DNA of 64,000 nt, taken from Glycine soja (taxonomy: Eukaryota > Streptophyta > Magnoliopsida > Fabales > Fabaceae). Numbering within the stretch: the first letter of the stretch is position 1; each line of letters begins with the position of its first letter. The notes under the pieces are model-generated. The model was not told the DNA's origin, searched no databases, and worked only from the letters and a program-made list of their open reading frames with translations. The position numbers and the translations under genes were made by a program. Shown here piece after piece: positions 1-9,761 of the stretch. The stretch covers positions 8,634,731 through 8,698,730 of the forward strand of contig NC_041008.1 of the NCBI RefSeq assembly GCF_004193775.1. Direction: 5' to 3'.

Positions 1-1668
1 TTAATTATGGAATAATTTTGAATCAATAATAATGAGAAAAAAATGAAATACTTATTTTTTTTCTGAATAATGTTAAAGGAAAGAGGAAAACAAAATAATT
101 TAAAAATATTATGAATAAATTGGTATTTTAGTTTTATTCTCTGCATAACAAATTAAGGATCTGAAAATCTATTTTTAATCACAAATATCACCTTAATTTT
201 ATCTGGTTTTTAATTTGAAAATGAAATTGATTTTCTTTATTTTTTATTTCTATTTTTAAGCATTGAAATACAATAAATAAAAATAAAATTAATTAACAAT
301 TTTATATTTAATTTTTTTGTCTAATAAAATAATTAAGCTGTGATGATTTAGTGACACATTCCTTTTATTTTTATGTTTTATATTAACTTAAGAATTAATT
401 TGATAGATAGTTAATTTGATGTAGATCAACAATTTAATTTTCCATTTTTTAAATACTAATTAAAAAGTTTATTTTTCTCTTAAAACAAATTCCTCACTCA
501 TTTTTTTATAGTTGAAATCCTTCACTTATTAAGAAATTAGTTATATTATTTAAATCTAACAGAATTTTTAACATAAATTGAAAATGAAATGGAATCATTG
601 AATATATAAATATCATAGAATTCTCAGCATTCTATTATCCCATTTGCACTATCCACTCATGACATATTAATAAATATATATTAAATATATACAAAATAAT
701 AAATCCAAGAAGTGATATTATTCATCTTCCATACCATAAAGTTACGAGAGAAAGTAATATGAAAATAAAAAAGTTACTGTAATAATGAATTTTAAGGTTT
801 ACATGGAACTAAAATCAAAAGATCTTAAAAAAAAAATCAAAAGCAAAATATAGTACAAATATATAATTGAAAGTGATAGATAACATAACAACCTAAATTT
901 AACAAAATATCAGTTGCAATAATCATACTATAAATAACTTCATGTATTGTTCACTTGTTGATAGCTTCTATCTCGATTGTAACTTACATAACCATAGAAA
1001 TTAATCAGCAAATGAACATCTTCAAGTATTTTAAAATACTCGGTCAGCAAAATTTTAGAACATAGTCAACCACAAATTTTAGAAGAAAAATTAGAAAATC
1101 TTCCTAATAAACATGACTTGTTTTTTTTTTAGAAGTCACCATCAGGTTTAGCACAATTTTTTTTTTTACATGAAGTTTTAACACTCAATTATATTTAGCA
1201 CACCTATAAGACTACAAGCCAAAAATATTTGAAGCTGAATACAACATTAATTCGATCAAACCCAAATAATTGGATGCATAATAAATGATCATTATGTGAT
1301 TTAAAAACTCATTTTAGTTTCATATGTAAAATCATTGATTTAAAACTGTCAATTTTAAATATGTCTTCATCAATTATAATGGCCACATAATTAGTAACCG
1401 TTCATTTTTTTTAAAAAAAAATTGAAACAAAAAATAATTTTTAAAATAAGAAACAAAAATATATCCTTTTAATGGTTTTTTAAAAGAGGTTCACTTGAAT
1501 ATCACAAATAAAAGAATCAGGAGAAAATATAATTTTAAAAAATTGTAAAAATTAAAGAACAATATAAAAAATCAACAGTAGAAAGTAAAAACAGAAAAAA
1601 ATTTAAAATACTCTAATTTTTTAAAACATTTTACAAAATCATTTTATAAAATGTAAGTTTTTTAATTT

Positions 1669-1704
<36 letters not shown>

Positions 1705-2860
1705 TTAAACACAAAATATTTTTAAAAAATATAAAACAAAAAATAATTCGAAATCCAGTTTTAAAATTGCTTTTTTTATTTATAAATTTTAAAACTCATT
1801 TTGGTTTGTTAATTGTTTAATTTTACAACTGAAAGTGATTTTAAAACTACCCATATTATGATGGTCCCATAATTGTGCAAGTGTGTAATTCAACTGTTTT
1901 TTTTTTAACTTATTTTTTTAATATTAATATGTTAATGTTAAAAATGAAACTGATGAAAAAAAATCGTAAAACAATATAGATGAAAAAAAATCACATGTTT
2001 GTTTTAAATAAAAAAAATTCACTCCATTATATCCAACATAAGAATGAGGAGAAATAAAAAAGAAATGAAAATAAAAATTGGAGAAGAGAATAAAAAGAGA
2101 AAAAAACCTTTACTTAAGTCAAGAATTGTAGTATTTTTCTTCTTCTTGAAAGTAAGGTATTCCCAAGGCCAAAGGAGACTAACTCTTAAAATAGAGATCA
2201 TTAAAGTAAATTTTATTGCTGTTAACAAAATCTTCTCCACATGATCGAACCCTAATTGTAGTACCTTTAAATACTCATCATTCCTGTTAAAGGAAAATAG
2301 CATAAGCAACAGTAGGACAAACCAAACAAATATGATGCAAAAAATGATAGGTATAATAAAAGACTTACTGGCTTAAGGCTTTACGAAGAGTCCATCATAT
2401 TCTTCCACAGTTTCACCCATACTTCAATAGCTATTCTTTTGTTCATTTCTTAATCTCCTCCTGTGTAAAACCAAGAAAAAATTATTAAGTAATGAACAAA
2501 GTTAAATGCTCACACAGACAAAAAAAAAGATAGATGAAATACCATAGCTCTTGTGACTGACAATGTCAGTATCCTCTAGTCGTATAGATGTATGCACATT
2601 TACTATTAATCTCTGAAATATTTAGGTAGTGGTGTTGTTTTTGTCCAATTTATTAGTCTTCTTTTTTTCCTTGTAAAGATGGAAAGTGGGAGATGAGAAT
2701 GCATTATCTTCTTAACAAAGGATCCTTTGCAGATGATAGTATTCTAGTTGTGGGTCATGCTATGAGTTCTAGATATCTTGAAATTCATCAATTTTGAATT
2801 ACCAATTATGAATAGTTTTCTTTTTATTGGAATGGAATTTTAATGAATTATGCATTCCAG
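1..2860. other. AT-rich intergenic DNA, no gene recognised
   Basis: This stretch is dominated by A/T runs and short ORFs of low complexity. None of them has a recognisable domain or splice structure. A (TA)n tract lies at about 1671-1700. Some cytosine-containing sequence at 2640-2800 precedes the JmjC exon fragment, but I could not match it to the protein family. Confidence 0.6.
1671..1700. repeat. (TA)n microsatellite
   Basis: Uninterrupted AT dinucleotide repeat inside AT-rich intergenic DNA. Confidence 0.9.
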
Positions 2861-3058
2861 GTTATGCTCACTGGATTGGCTGATAGACGGCCTGCCAGGC
2901 ATAAATGGACAACTGATCAGCTGTTGCTAAACTAAGAAAATGTAGCATTTAAAATTTCTCAAAGGAGTTCCCGGAAGATCTCCATGAAGTTCAAGGATTA
3001 TGTCTCTTACATGAAAGTTCAGCATGATGAAGATCCCTTGTATATTTTTGATGAAAAG
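2861..3058 (+). pseudogene. JmjC-domain protein exon fragment (JMJD6-like, At5g06550/JMJ22 type)
   Basis: One exon-sized block of 66 codons is bounded by CCAG before 2861 and AAG|GTGCTT after 3058. It reads VMLTGLADRRPARHKWTT, then an in-frame TAA at 2933-2935, then NVAFKISQRSSRKISMKF and YVSYMKVQHDEDPLYIFDEK. From memory this matches the segment just before the JmjC catalytic fold in plant F-box/JmjC proteins of the At5g06550 type. The TAA sits where the family has a tyrosine. The next expected exon, carrying the FGE...LLKDY segment and later the Fe(II)-binding residues, is not visible downstream. It is therefore an isolated exon and cannot encode an enzyme. The preserved splice boundaries suggest it came from genomic DNA and not from an mRNA copy. 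Confidence 0.75.
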
Positions 3059-4272
3059 GTGCTTGTTTTGAGATATTTATGTTTCAATAATACTCTGCTC
3101 CTAGGAAACATGTGTAAACATTCCTAAGAATGTATTTTCAGGTATATTTCTTTTCTATCAAATACATTTCAGATCAATGATGAGTCGTATAGCTGATCCA
3201 AATAATTAAAGTTTATAAAAATATGTCATGATCTACCGGAGGACCAGAGATCTATTTTTTTTTTGGACATAAGTACTAGAGATTCTAATTAATGAATAAA
3301 AAGTACGGATAAAATAGTCAAATTTTATTGAATGTTTACACCAACTTTCTATATAAACTAAATTCAAATTTGATTAACTTGTTTAAGTTACATTTTTGCT
3401 AATGTAGGCCAGATCTTAAAGCTGAGTTGTCAAGAGCACAGTTGTAAATGCAGAAAAGAAAGTAAAAACCAAAGAAGGAATGTGTCTTGAAATTGAATTG
3501 AAGCTGAGTTGTCCCCGCGTGAATTGAATAAAAATTGTTCTGCCCTAAGGGACTGAGATTTTGACTGCACGGGAATAAGTAAGTTAGTGGAGTCCACCAA
3601 TTAGCGTGTGAGGGGCCATGTGATATTAGTTTTCCTTTTCCTCATTTTTCTAACTTTTCATGTAAGGAAGAAATAACAATAAATACATATATTTATAAAG
3701 ACATTATTTTAAATTTAAATAATTTTTGGCATTTTAATCTTAACTAATTTTACACCATTTTGTTTATAGAGAAAATTTGTTTCAATCATTTGAAAAGATG
3801 TGAGTTCAGGTGAATTGGAAAAAGCTGAAGGGTGAAGAACATATAAAGAGACACAATTCAAGACAGAGAGTGCTGGAGGGAGGGAATATACTCAGAGAAA
3901 CAGAAACAAGTTTCAGCATCATTGTCCAGTCAAATTCAACATCAGTTACTTTCCATAATGTCATCACTGGCTGCTGATTTGGTTTCCTTGTTGTATCCAT
4001 AAGAAACAAAATTCACAATTCCCAAATAATAAGTATAATATAGAGCCATTGATATGTTACTTTTTTGTTTCTACGTCCCTCATTTCACCTCCACACTATA
4101 AAGTAAATGCTTTCTGCAGAAAACAGCATGAATCTGATTAGTGTGAAGCTCTGAAGCAGTCTTCTCTATGTTGTGCTTACTTTCATGCACTCCTTGAGCC
4201 TTTGGCCATTGCATGCAACTATGGTCTCTTGATCAGAGATACAAAACCTTTTTACATGAGATTGAGATCAAA
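3059..4272. other. Intergenic DNA and 5' flank of the ERF gene
   Basis: No coding region is recognised. The last 180 bases are the likely core promoter and leader of the ERF gene. A TATAAA lies at 4097-4102, followed by pyrimidine-rich leader-like sequence. Confidence 0.5.
4097..4102 (+). promoter_or_regulatory. Candidate TATA box of the ERF gene
   Basis: TATAAA in the context CACTATAAAG lies about 175 bases before the upstream ORF start at 4273. That leaves room for transcription to begin near 4130. It is a plausible match to the plant TATA consensus, but no transcript evidence is available. Confidence 0.45.
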
Positions 4273-4402
4273 ATGGCATGTGAGTTCACCTTGGTATCTG
4301 TAATTCAGTGTCTCACACAGGTTTTACATTTTTTTTTATCATTTTTCGCTTAAGAAATGTTCATTGTTTTACCCTTAAATGCAGGACTTATGTTGGGTTT
4401 GA
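4273..4402 (+). CDS. Spliced upstream ORF in the ERF118-like leader
   Basis: An ATG at 4273 opens MACEFTLVSVIQCLTQ, ending exactly at CAG|GTTTTA (4320/4321). After an acceptor TGCAG at 4380-4384 the frame continues DLCWV and stops at TGA 4400-4402, giving about 21 residues. A second leader intron probably runs from CACAA|GTAAGG (near 4425) to TGTCAG at about 4543. As I recall, Arabidopsis ERF118 (At1g68550) carries a conserved peptide uORF listed as CPuORF53 (At1g68552), so this would be its legume counterpart. Splicing is inferred from consensus sites. If the intron is retained, the peptide instead runs on to a TAA inside the intron. The likely role is translational control of the downstream factor. 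Confidence 0.6.
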
Positions 4403-4617
4403 ATGCTTTAATGCTCTTGACACAAGTAAGGGAGATAGCTGTTGTGAGATTTTGTGTTTCTCTTGATACTCAAAAATCTTGATCTTTCCTTGTTTATTTA
4501 GATTTTCTTTAAGTTTTTTTTTGGTTCCGGCTTAAAATGTCAGGTTTTGGCACCGAATCTTACTCGGCTTGACCAAGATTGTGTTTAGTTGAAGATACTT
4601 GTGATCTCATTCAAAAA

Positions 4618-5559
4618 ATGTCATTTCCTAGGCAAACTCAGAAACAAGGAATGGAATGTAAGAGAGGAAAAGAGAAAGCTCCAGCCAAAGAAGAAAACAT
4701 AAACACATTGAGGAAAATTAAAATTGTGTACACTGACCCTGATGCCACAGATTCTTCCAGTGAAGAAGATGATAAGTTTTTGAGCAATGGTTATCGGTTA
4801 AATGGATGTTCTAAGCGGGTTGTCAAGGAAATTTCGCTTCCATGCATGCCAAGCAAATTACATGAAGAGAATTCTTCACAAGAAGATGTCAATAGTGAAA
4901 AGATCAAAGCAAGTAGGAGGAACAGGAAACCATCAAGCATGTACAAAGGAGTTCAACGTAGGAAATGGGGGAAATATGTAGCAGAAATAAAAGACCCTAT
5001 TCGAGGGGTCAGAATGTGGCTTGGTACTTTTGATACTGAAGAAGAGGCTGTTGTGGCATATGAGAGAAAGAGGAATGAGTTTGACAGCTCTTTGTTGGCT
5101 TTGAGCAAAAGGGATGCATTGGCTTGTGAAAGTTCCAAAGAAAAAGAAGTATTGTTTCATCCATCTCCGTCATCAGTGCTTGATGTCAGCACTACAAAAG
5201 CTCCACTAGATGTTAATGACCTTAATGGCTCAGTCAAAGAAAAGGCAAATGTGGAAACAAATGGTGAAGGAGGAGGCATTGATGTGGAACCAGTTTATAG
5301 TGAAGACAATTCAATTTTGCATTTGCTAGAGGAGCCAGTTGTGGCATCATTGGCTGGTCGTGATGATTTCTATTTGGATGAAATAGAGAAAGAGACAATG
5401 CTGCTTGGTAATGACTTTTATAATTTCTTGGACAATGACATGAAAGGTGGTTCTGTGTGGAATGTGGAACATGGGGAGGGCACCACCCTTCCCCCTGTAG
5501 ACAGTGCTTTTGAAGAGTTAGCTTGGATTGATGAAACTCTAAATTGGGAATGTTCCTAA
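4618..5559 (+). CDS. ERF118-like: AP2/ERF transcription factor, CRF group VI-L (ERF118-like)
   Basis: A 313-residue nuclear DNA-binding protein in one coding exon. I start it at the ATG at 4618 (MSFPRQTQ); the same frame is open back to 4579 but without an ATG. Residues 31-52 ([20 protein letters not shown]) are the CRF motif with its acidic serine run. Residues about 108-165 form the AP2/ERF domain: [19 protein letters not shown] followed by [20 protein letters not shown]. The C-terminal half is acidic and ends in a block rich in aromatic and acidic residues ([13 protein letters not shown]), likely for activation. The domain departs from the YRGVRRRPWGKWAAEI consensus, as expected for the VI-L branch. 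CRFs act in cytokinin-linked growth responses. A spliced uORF precedes it, so translation is probably regulated. Family placement is firm; orthology to ERF118 specifically is supported by neighbouring genes. Confidence 0.92.
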   Translation: MSFPRQTQKQGMECKRGKEKAPAKEENINTLRKIKIVYTDPDATDSSSEEDDKFLSNGYRLNGCSKRVVKEISLPCMPSKLHEENSSQEDVNSEKIKASRRNRKPSSMYKGVQRRKWGKYVAEIKDPIRGVRMWLGTFDTEEEAVVAYERKRNEFDSSLLALSKRDALACESSKEKEVLFHPSPSSVLDVSTTKAPLDVNDLNGSVKEKANVETNGEGGGIDVEPVYSEDNSILHLLEEPVVASLAGRDDFYLDEIEKETMLLGNDFYNFLDNDMKGGSVWNVEHGEGTTLPPVDSAFEELAWIDETLNWECS

Positions 5560-6373
5560 ATTTTGTAGTTAAGTTGGTGAAACTAGTGGTACAATTATTA
5601 CAAAGTATATAGGCAACCAAATGAGTTTAAGCATGTTGCATTCAATTGTAGAGGCTTTGTTCTCTTGTCAAGAAACTAAAATTGTTTCATACTTTCTTCA
5701 AACTGTGTCCTCACGTCTTCAATCTTTTCCTTCTTTCTTCTTATTATGTACACTTTGAAAATACATTGCTCCAAACTGTACTTTATTTGGTTTTGGCTAC
5801 TGTTAATGCATGGAAAATCAAAACAAAAAGAAAATGCCAAAGTAAAGGAAAAAGCAAAAGCATTACAATCACAAGGAATAAATGTTCCCCTCATGAAAAT
5901 TTTTAGCAACTATTTTCCCCTTTCACGAAACATGAAAAAGATTAATTAAGAAGAACCATTTGAAAATATTCCCGTTCATTCCTGCCTTGCTCTTGGGGTG
6001 GCTGACAATGACAATCTACACAATGGTGTGGATTCTCATAAAATCTCTTGCAATTGGATAAGTAGCATATGAGATAAAACAACCTACATGGATCCAATGT
6101 TCATTAGTTTTTTTTCCTCCTGTTTGGAGGGGACTCCAGTAGCAGACAATGAGATGACATTTATATCATGCACCTCCAATATGAATCTTACACCTTCCAA
6201 AAAGCCTAAATGGTCAAAAACACCCTTAGCCCTAACACCTCCTCTCCCTCTTCCCTACCCCGCGCAAACACCCTCTCTTCTGGAATATGAATGCGGTGCC
6301 GCCCATGCCCCACCCCTGTTGATGACAAAAACAAAGTCAACACCTTCTCCCCCGCCCCACCACCGTTGTCACT
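5560..6373. other. 3' flank of the ERF gene, no further gene
   Basis: AT-rich sequence with short ORFs only. The first 200 bases are probably the ERF 3' UTR. The proline- and serine-rich readings from 6190 onward belong to or border the oxidase fragment and are out of its frame. Confidence 0.5.
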
Positions 6374-6544
6374 TGCGATTGGCTCGAACTCCCCTCTGCC
6401 CACCGCAAGTACTCCACCAACCACCTCCTCCCCAACGTGGACTCCACCCTCTTCATCTTCGTCAGCAATAGAGCCCTTCTCTTCGACTACACAAAAAATG
6501 TTGTCGTTCGAACCTTCCCTATCGTTCCACATGGCAACCCTAGG
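6374..6544 (+). pseudogene. Galactose/glyoxal oxidase (GLOX) family fragment
   Basis: A 57-codon open stretch reads CDWLELPSAHRKYSTN, then HLLPNVDSTLFIF, then NRALLFDYTKNVVVRTFP, ending HGNPR; the frame then runs to a stop within 12 codons. From memory, GLOX proteins have CDW-EL just before RWYATNQ-LPDG, and about 60 residues later HLLPDGNLFIFANRRAILFDY. Here the two parts are joined directly, so an internal deletion is inferred. The copper-binding residues lie outside the piece. The local GC content is higher than the surroundings, as in coding DNA. Neighbouring frames upstream (6200-6370) are open but do not align. It is a gene relic with no expected product. Confidence 0.7.
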
Positions 6545-6661
6545 TTGATGCGAGAAGGTGGTGCACAGTGACGCGAAAGTGTAGATGTGACACATGATGG
6601 ACGGTGGCTTAGTGGTACAAGTTCGACTTTGAAGGAGGGAAGAGGGATCGTGCCTCCTATC

Positions 6662-6935
6662 TGAAATGATTATTTCATAATAGGACATGTTTCTAGAATA
6701 ACTATTATGGAATACAAAAACCTACATTCTAAAATAGTTATTTCAGAATACAAAAATTATATTCCGAAAATGTATTCTATTTCAAAATAGGATACTCTTT
6801 CAAAATATTATTTTTCATATTCCAAAATAGAATAAACACTTTGATAACTTACTTTGAAATAGATATTTCAAAATATGAAAAATTATATTTCAAAAAAGCA
6901 TCTTATTTCATAATAGTCGTTCTAGAATGAGGATA
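6662..6935. repeat. Degenerate short tandem/palindromic repeat
   Basis: Variants of AATAGTTATTTCAGAATA and ATTCCAAAATAG recur about ten times, in both orientations, at irregular intervals of 20-35 bases. The motif TTC-AGAAT is itself near-palindromic. I cannot assign it to a known element. Confidence 0.6.
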
Positions 6936-7855
6936 CTTGGTAAAGGGATATTTTTATCCGCTGGAGTCTTTTGGAAGGTACATGATGCAAAATAGGACGT
7001 ATAGGATATAAATGCACAATAAGATACATATTTTGGTTGAATCAAATCACGTAGTCTTATAACGAGTTTGTGCTTGGTTTTTGTTAAAATAGTCTAATGA
7101 AAAAAAAATCTTTCAAATTTTCTAATACACGGGTAATAACTCAACCGATAAACAAAGCCTAAGCCGTTAACTAAAACTTGTGTTAACAAAAAAGAAACCA
7201 ACATGATATGACTAAACTTTTAAGTATAATTAGGAGCTGTAGTGTGTAACTAGGGGCGTTAGACCTAAACAGGAATAATGCAATGTATAATTATTTGAAG
7301 GATAGGAGGGGAGATGAGGGACGTAAAAAGCAATATCTCATGAATTGGAGAATTGGAGTTTCTGTTTGAAGGTGCTGCATAGAACTCCATAAAAAATTGG
7401 TGACAGTGGCAGCCAATTTGTCTTGGAATATCATAATATTTTAGATATACATCAACTACTCTCTGAACCTCGTAATGAGAGGTTACCTAGCATGCTCACT
7501 ATGCAGAAAGTGCTTGATAAATTTTAAAGCAATTCCATGTTCCAAGCAACATCACAGCTAGAAAGGAGAGTTTGCACATCTGTTGCAACGTGATGTTTAT
7601 CAGGTGCAATTCATAGTTAGATCTCATCATGCTCCTATACCACAAGAGGAATCAGCAGAGTAGGAAATCTTGAAAGGGATAGAAGTGGACATCAATGGTA
7701 TGATTCAATGAGATCTGCACAGTGGCAATGTTTTGACTCTCCTAAATCTCCATATTTGTTGATCAGCTTAAAGCTCAGACCTCATACATACTCTTTGTAA
7801 ATGATTTTAAGAATGAGATCATTCAGCACGGGGTTGGAATTGCATAATGAAGCCA
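6936..7855. other. Intergenic DNA downstream of the CCR4-like locus
   Basis: No coding region recognised. The part next to 7855 is the former 3' UTR of the CCR4-like gene, which lies on the other strand. Confidence 0.5.
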
Positions 7856-8725
7856 TCAGGATACATTGCCGTTGTTTGCAAAAGCAACTTCACATACAAC
7901 AGCTAAGTGATCACTTCCCCATTTCTACAAGTCAAGAAAAGAATCATAAAGATATTGATAATCCAAATCCACAGTGGAACAAAATACATAAGCACATCAA
8001 TAGTCAAGGTTTCAAGAACTAGATTTAAGTAGATTACCTCACTAGGGAGTCCTCTAGATCTTCTAAGAGTATCAATGGGCAAGGTTTCAAGAACTCTAAC
8101 AGGAATAAGATCCTCAGAATGCCTGCTTACCAATGACATCAGTAACAACTAGCACAAATTGTAAATGCAATTTTTTTATGCTTAGTGTGAAACAATATAA
8201 TTACCAGATATAATCAACAGTTCCCATGAACTTGGAGTGGTATGATGTTGCCAAGGGCTCCTCAATATCATCTCTCGTTCTATGGTTTCCCTGCAGCCAC
8301 AACCACAACCATATGAACTTTATGAATATCAAGGGGGAAAGGGAAATATCACAACTGTTTGAATATCCAACGAAAAAATTCTAGAGTTTTTCCCATATCA
8401 ATATTTCATGGACAATCTTTATATCACAATCACAAAGAAGTTGCAGAAATATTTGATTTAACAATTTTATTGATGTTGGAGTAGACTTGGGAATACAGCA
8501 TACAGGAACACCACTATAAGCACCACAGAGTTTGAGCTGGTGCTGAAGACGAGTTACTCCTTCTTCCCCAGACGCAAGTCTTAGTTCTTCCACACTCCAT
8601 CTGTACAATTGTCTCAAAACAGACATTGAAATGCTGCACCAGATACTCAAATAATTAATACAGAATACCAAATACCTAAAATTTGACATAATCAACAAAG
8701 GCAACCTTTCCCTCTAAAATTGGAC

Positions 8726-8752
8726 AAATAATAATAATAATAATAATAATAT
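8726..8752. repeat. (ATA)n microsatellite
   Basis: About eight AAT/ATA trinucleotide units in an intron of the CCR4-like pseudogene. Confidence 0.85.
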
Positions 8753-9454
8753 ACTTGAAACACAGGCAAGAAACTAGTTTTGAGTGAATCTTGCTTGGGA
8801 GGAGAGCTCTCAGCTCTATCAGTTATATTGAAATATGGTACAAACAGAATCTCATGATTAGGGAAAGAAAATTACAAAATCAACAAGATGTTCTACCCTA
8901 ATTATGCGTAGATTACAACCAAAATTTAATGCATAACCAAGGAAATAATCAACAACAATAAAGGCAATACTATCATTATAGGCATGTTTGAATTGTCATC
9001 ATGTTAAGTTGAGCATCAGTCCTCCTTGAGTGTAGAGTTCAGTTGAATGTGCATTGAAAAGTGAGATTCAAGTAAAACAAGCACACACTATCATTTAGAG
9101 CAATAAAAAAGCACATTATAAATATCAACAATCAACAATAATCTACAGTCTTGCAAATAAATGATCGTGAATCTGTTTCATAATTGATGGTTGCCTTGCT
9201 CATTAGGAGGAGCGGGAGGGGAAGTTATAACAGATAGTAACCGAAAAAAAAAGACTTAGCAAAGACTAAAAAACAACCTAGCATCATCACCAATCTATGA
9301 TCTGAAGACTCTGTTAGTCTGGATTTCAAGATGTCCTGACATTTTTCTGCGATCATGTAATTGGATGTCTAACTGCAATAAATGGAGCAATACTTATAAA
9401 CACTGAATACTCATTAATGGCCTTCTCCCCTCAAAGAACAAGCCCCACCTCTAA

Positions 9455-9761
9455 CAGTGTTTGGATAATAGAATGGAATGGGACAAGTAGGGATAAATTG
9501 GACAGGCAGGGTAAGGAGTGGAACAAAGCTAACTTTCCCTTTGTTCGTAAGATTATTAAGGGCAAGAAACCTTTGATTTCCTCCAATTCCAACCAATTTT
9601 CAGGGTAACAAACATTGAGTTTTTGAAAGGAACAAAGGGTGAATAGATGCTCTTGAATTCCTTTTACATCCTACCTATTTTCAAACTCCCAAACAAGGGA
9701 ATTAGTTCCCCTTTCCCTCATTCCTTTTTGTTCAGCCCATTATCTGTAATCCAAACACAGA
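9455..9761. mobile_element. MITE with TGTTTGGAT inverted ends, possibly Tourist-like
   Basis: The left end CAGTGTTTGGATAATAGAATGG is mirrored at the right end, whose reverse complement reads TCTGTGTTTGGATTACAG. TAA lies immediately outside both ends (9452-9454 and 9762-9764), as expected for PIF/Harbinger-derived Tourist elements. The 307-bp body has no transposase. It sits in an intron of the CCR4-like pseudogene, between the exons at 9372 and 9875. Confidence 0.6.
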
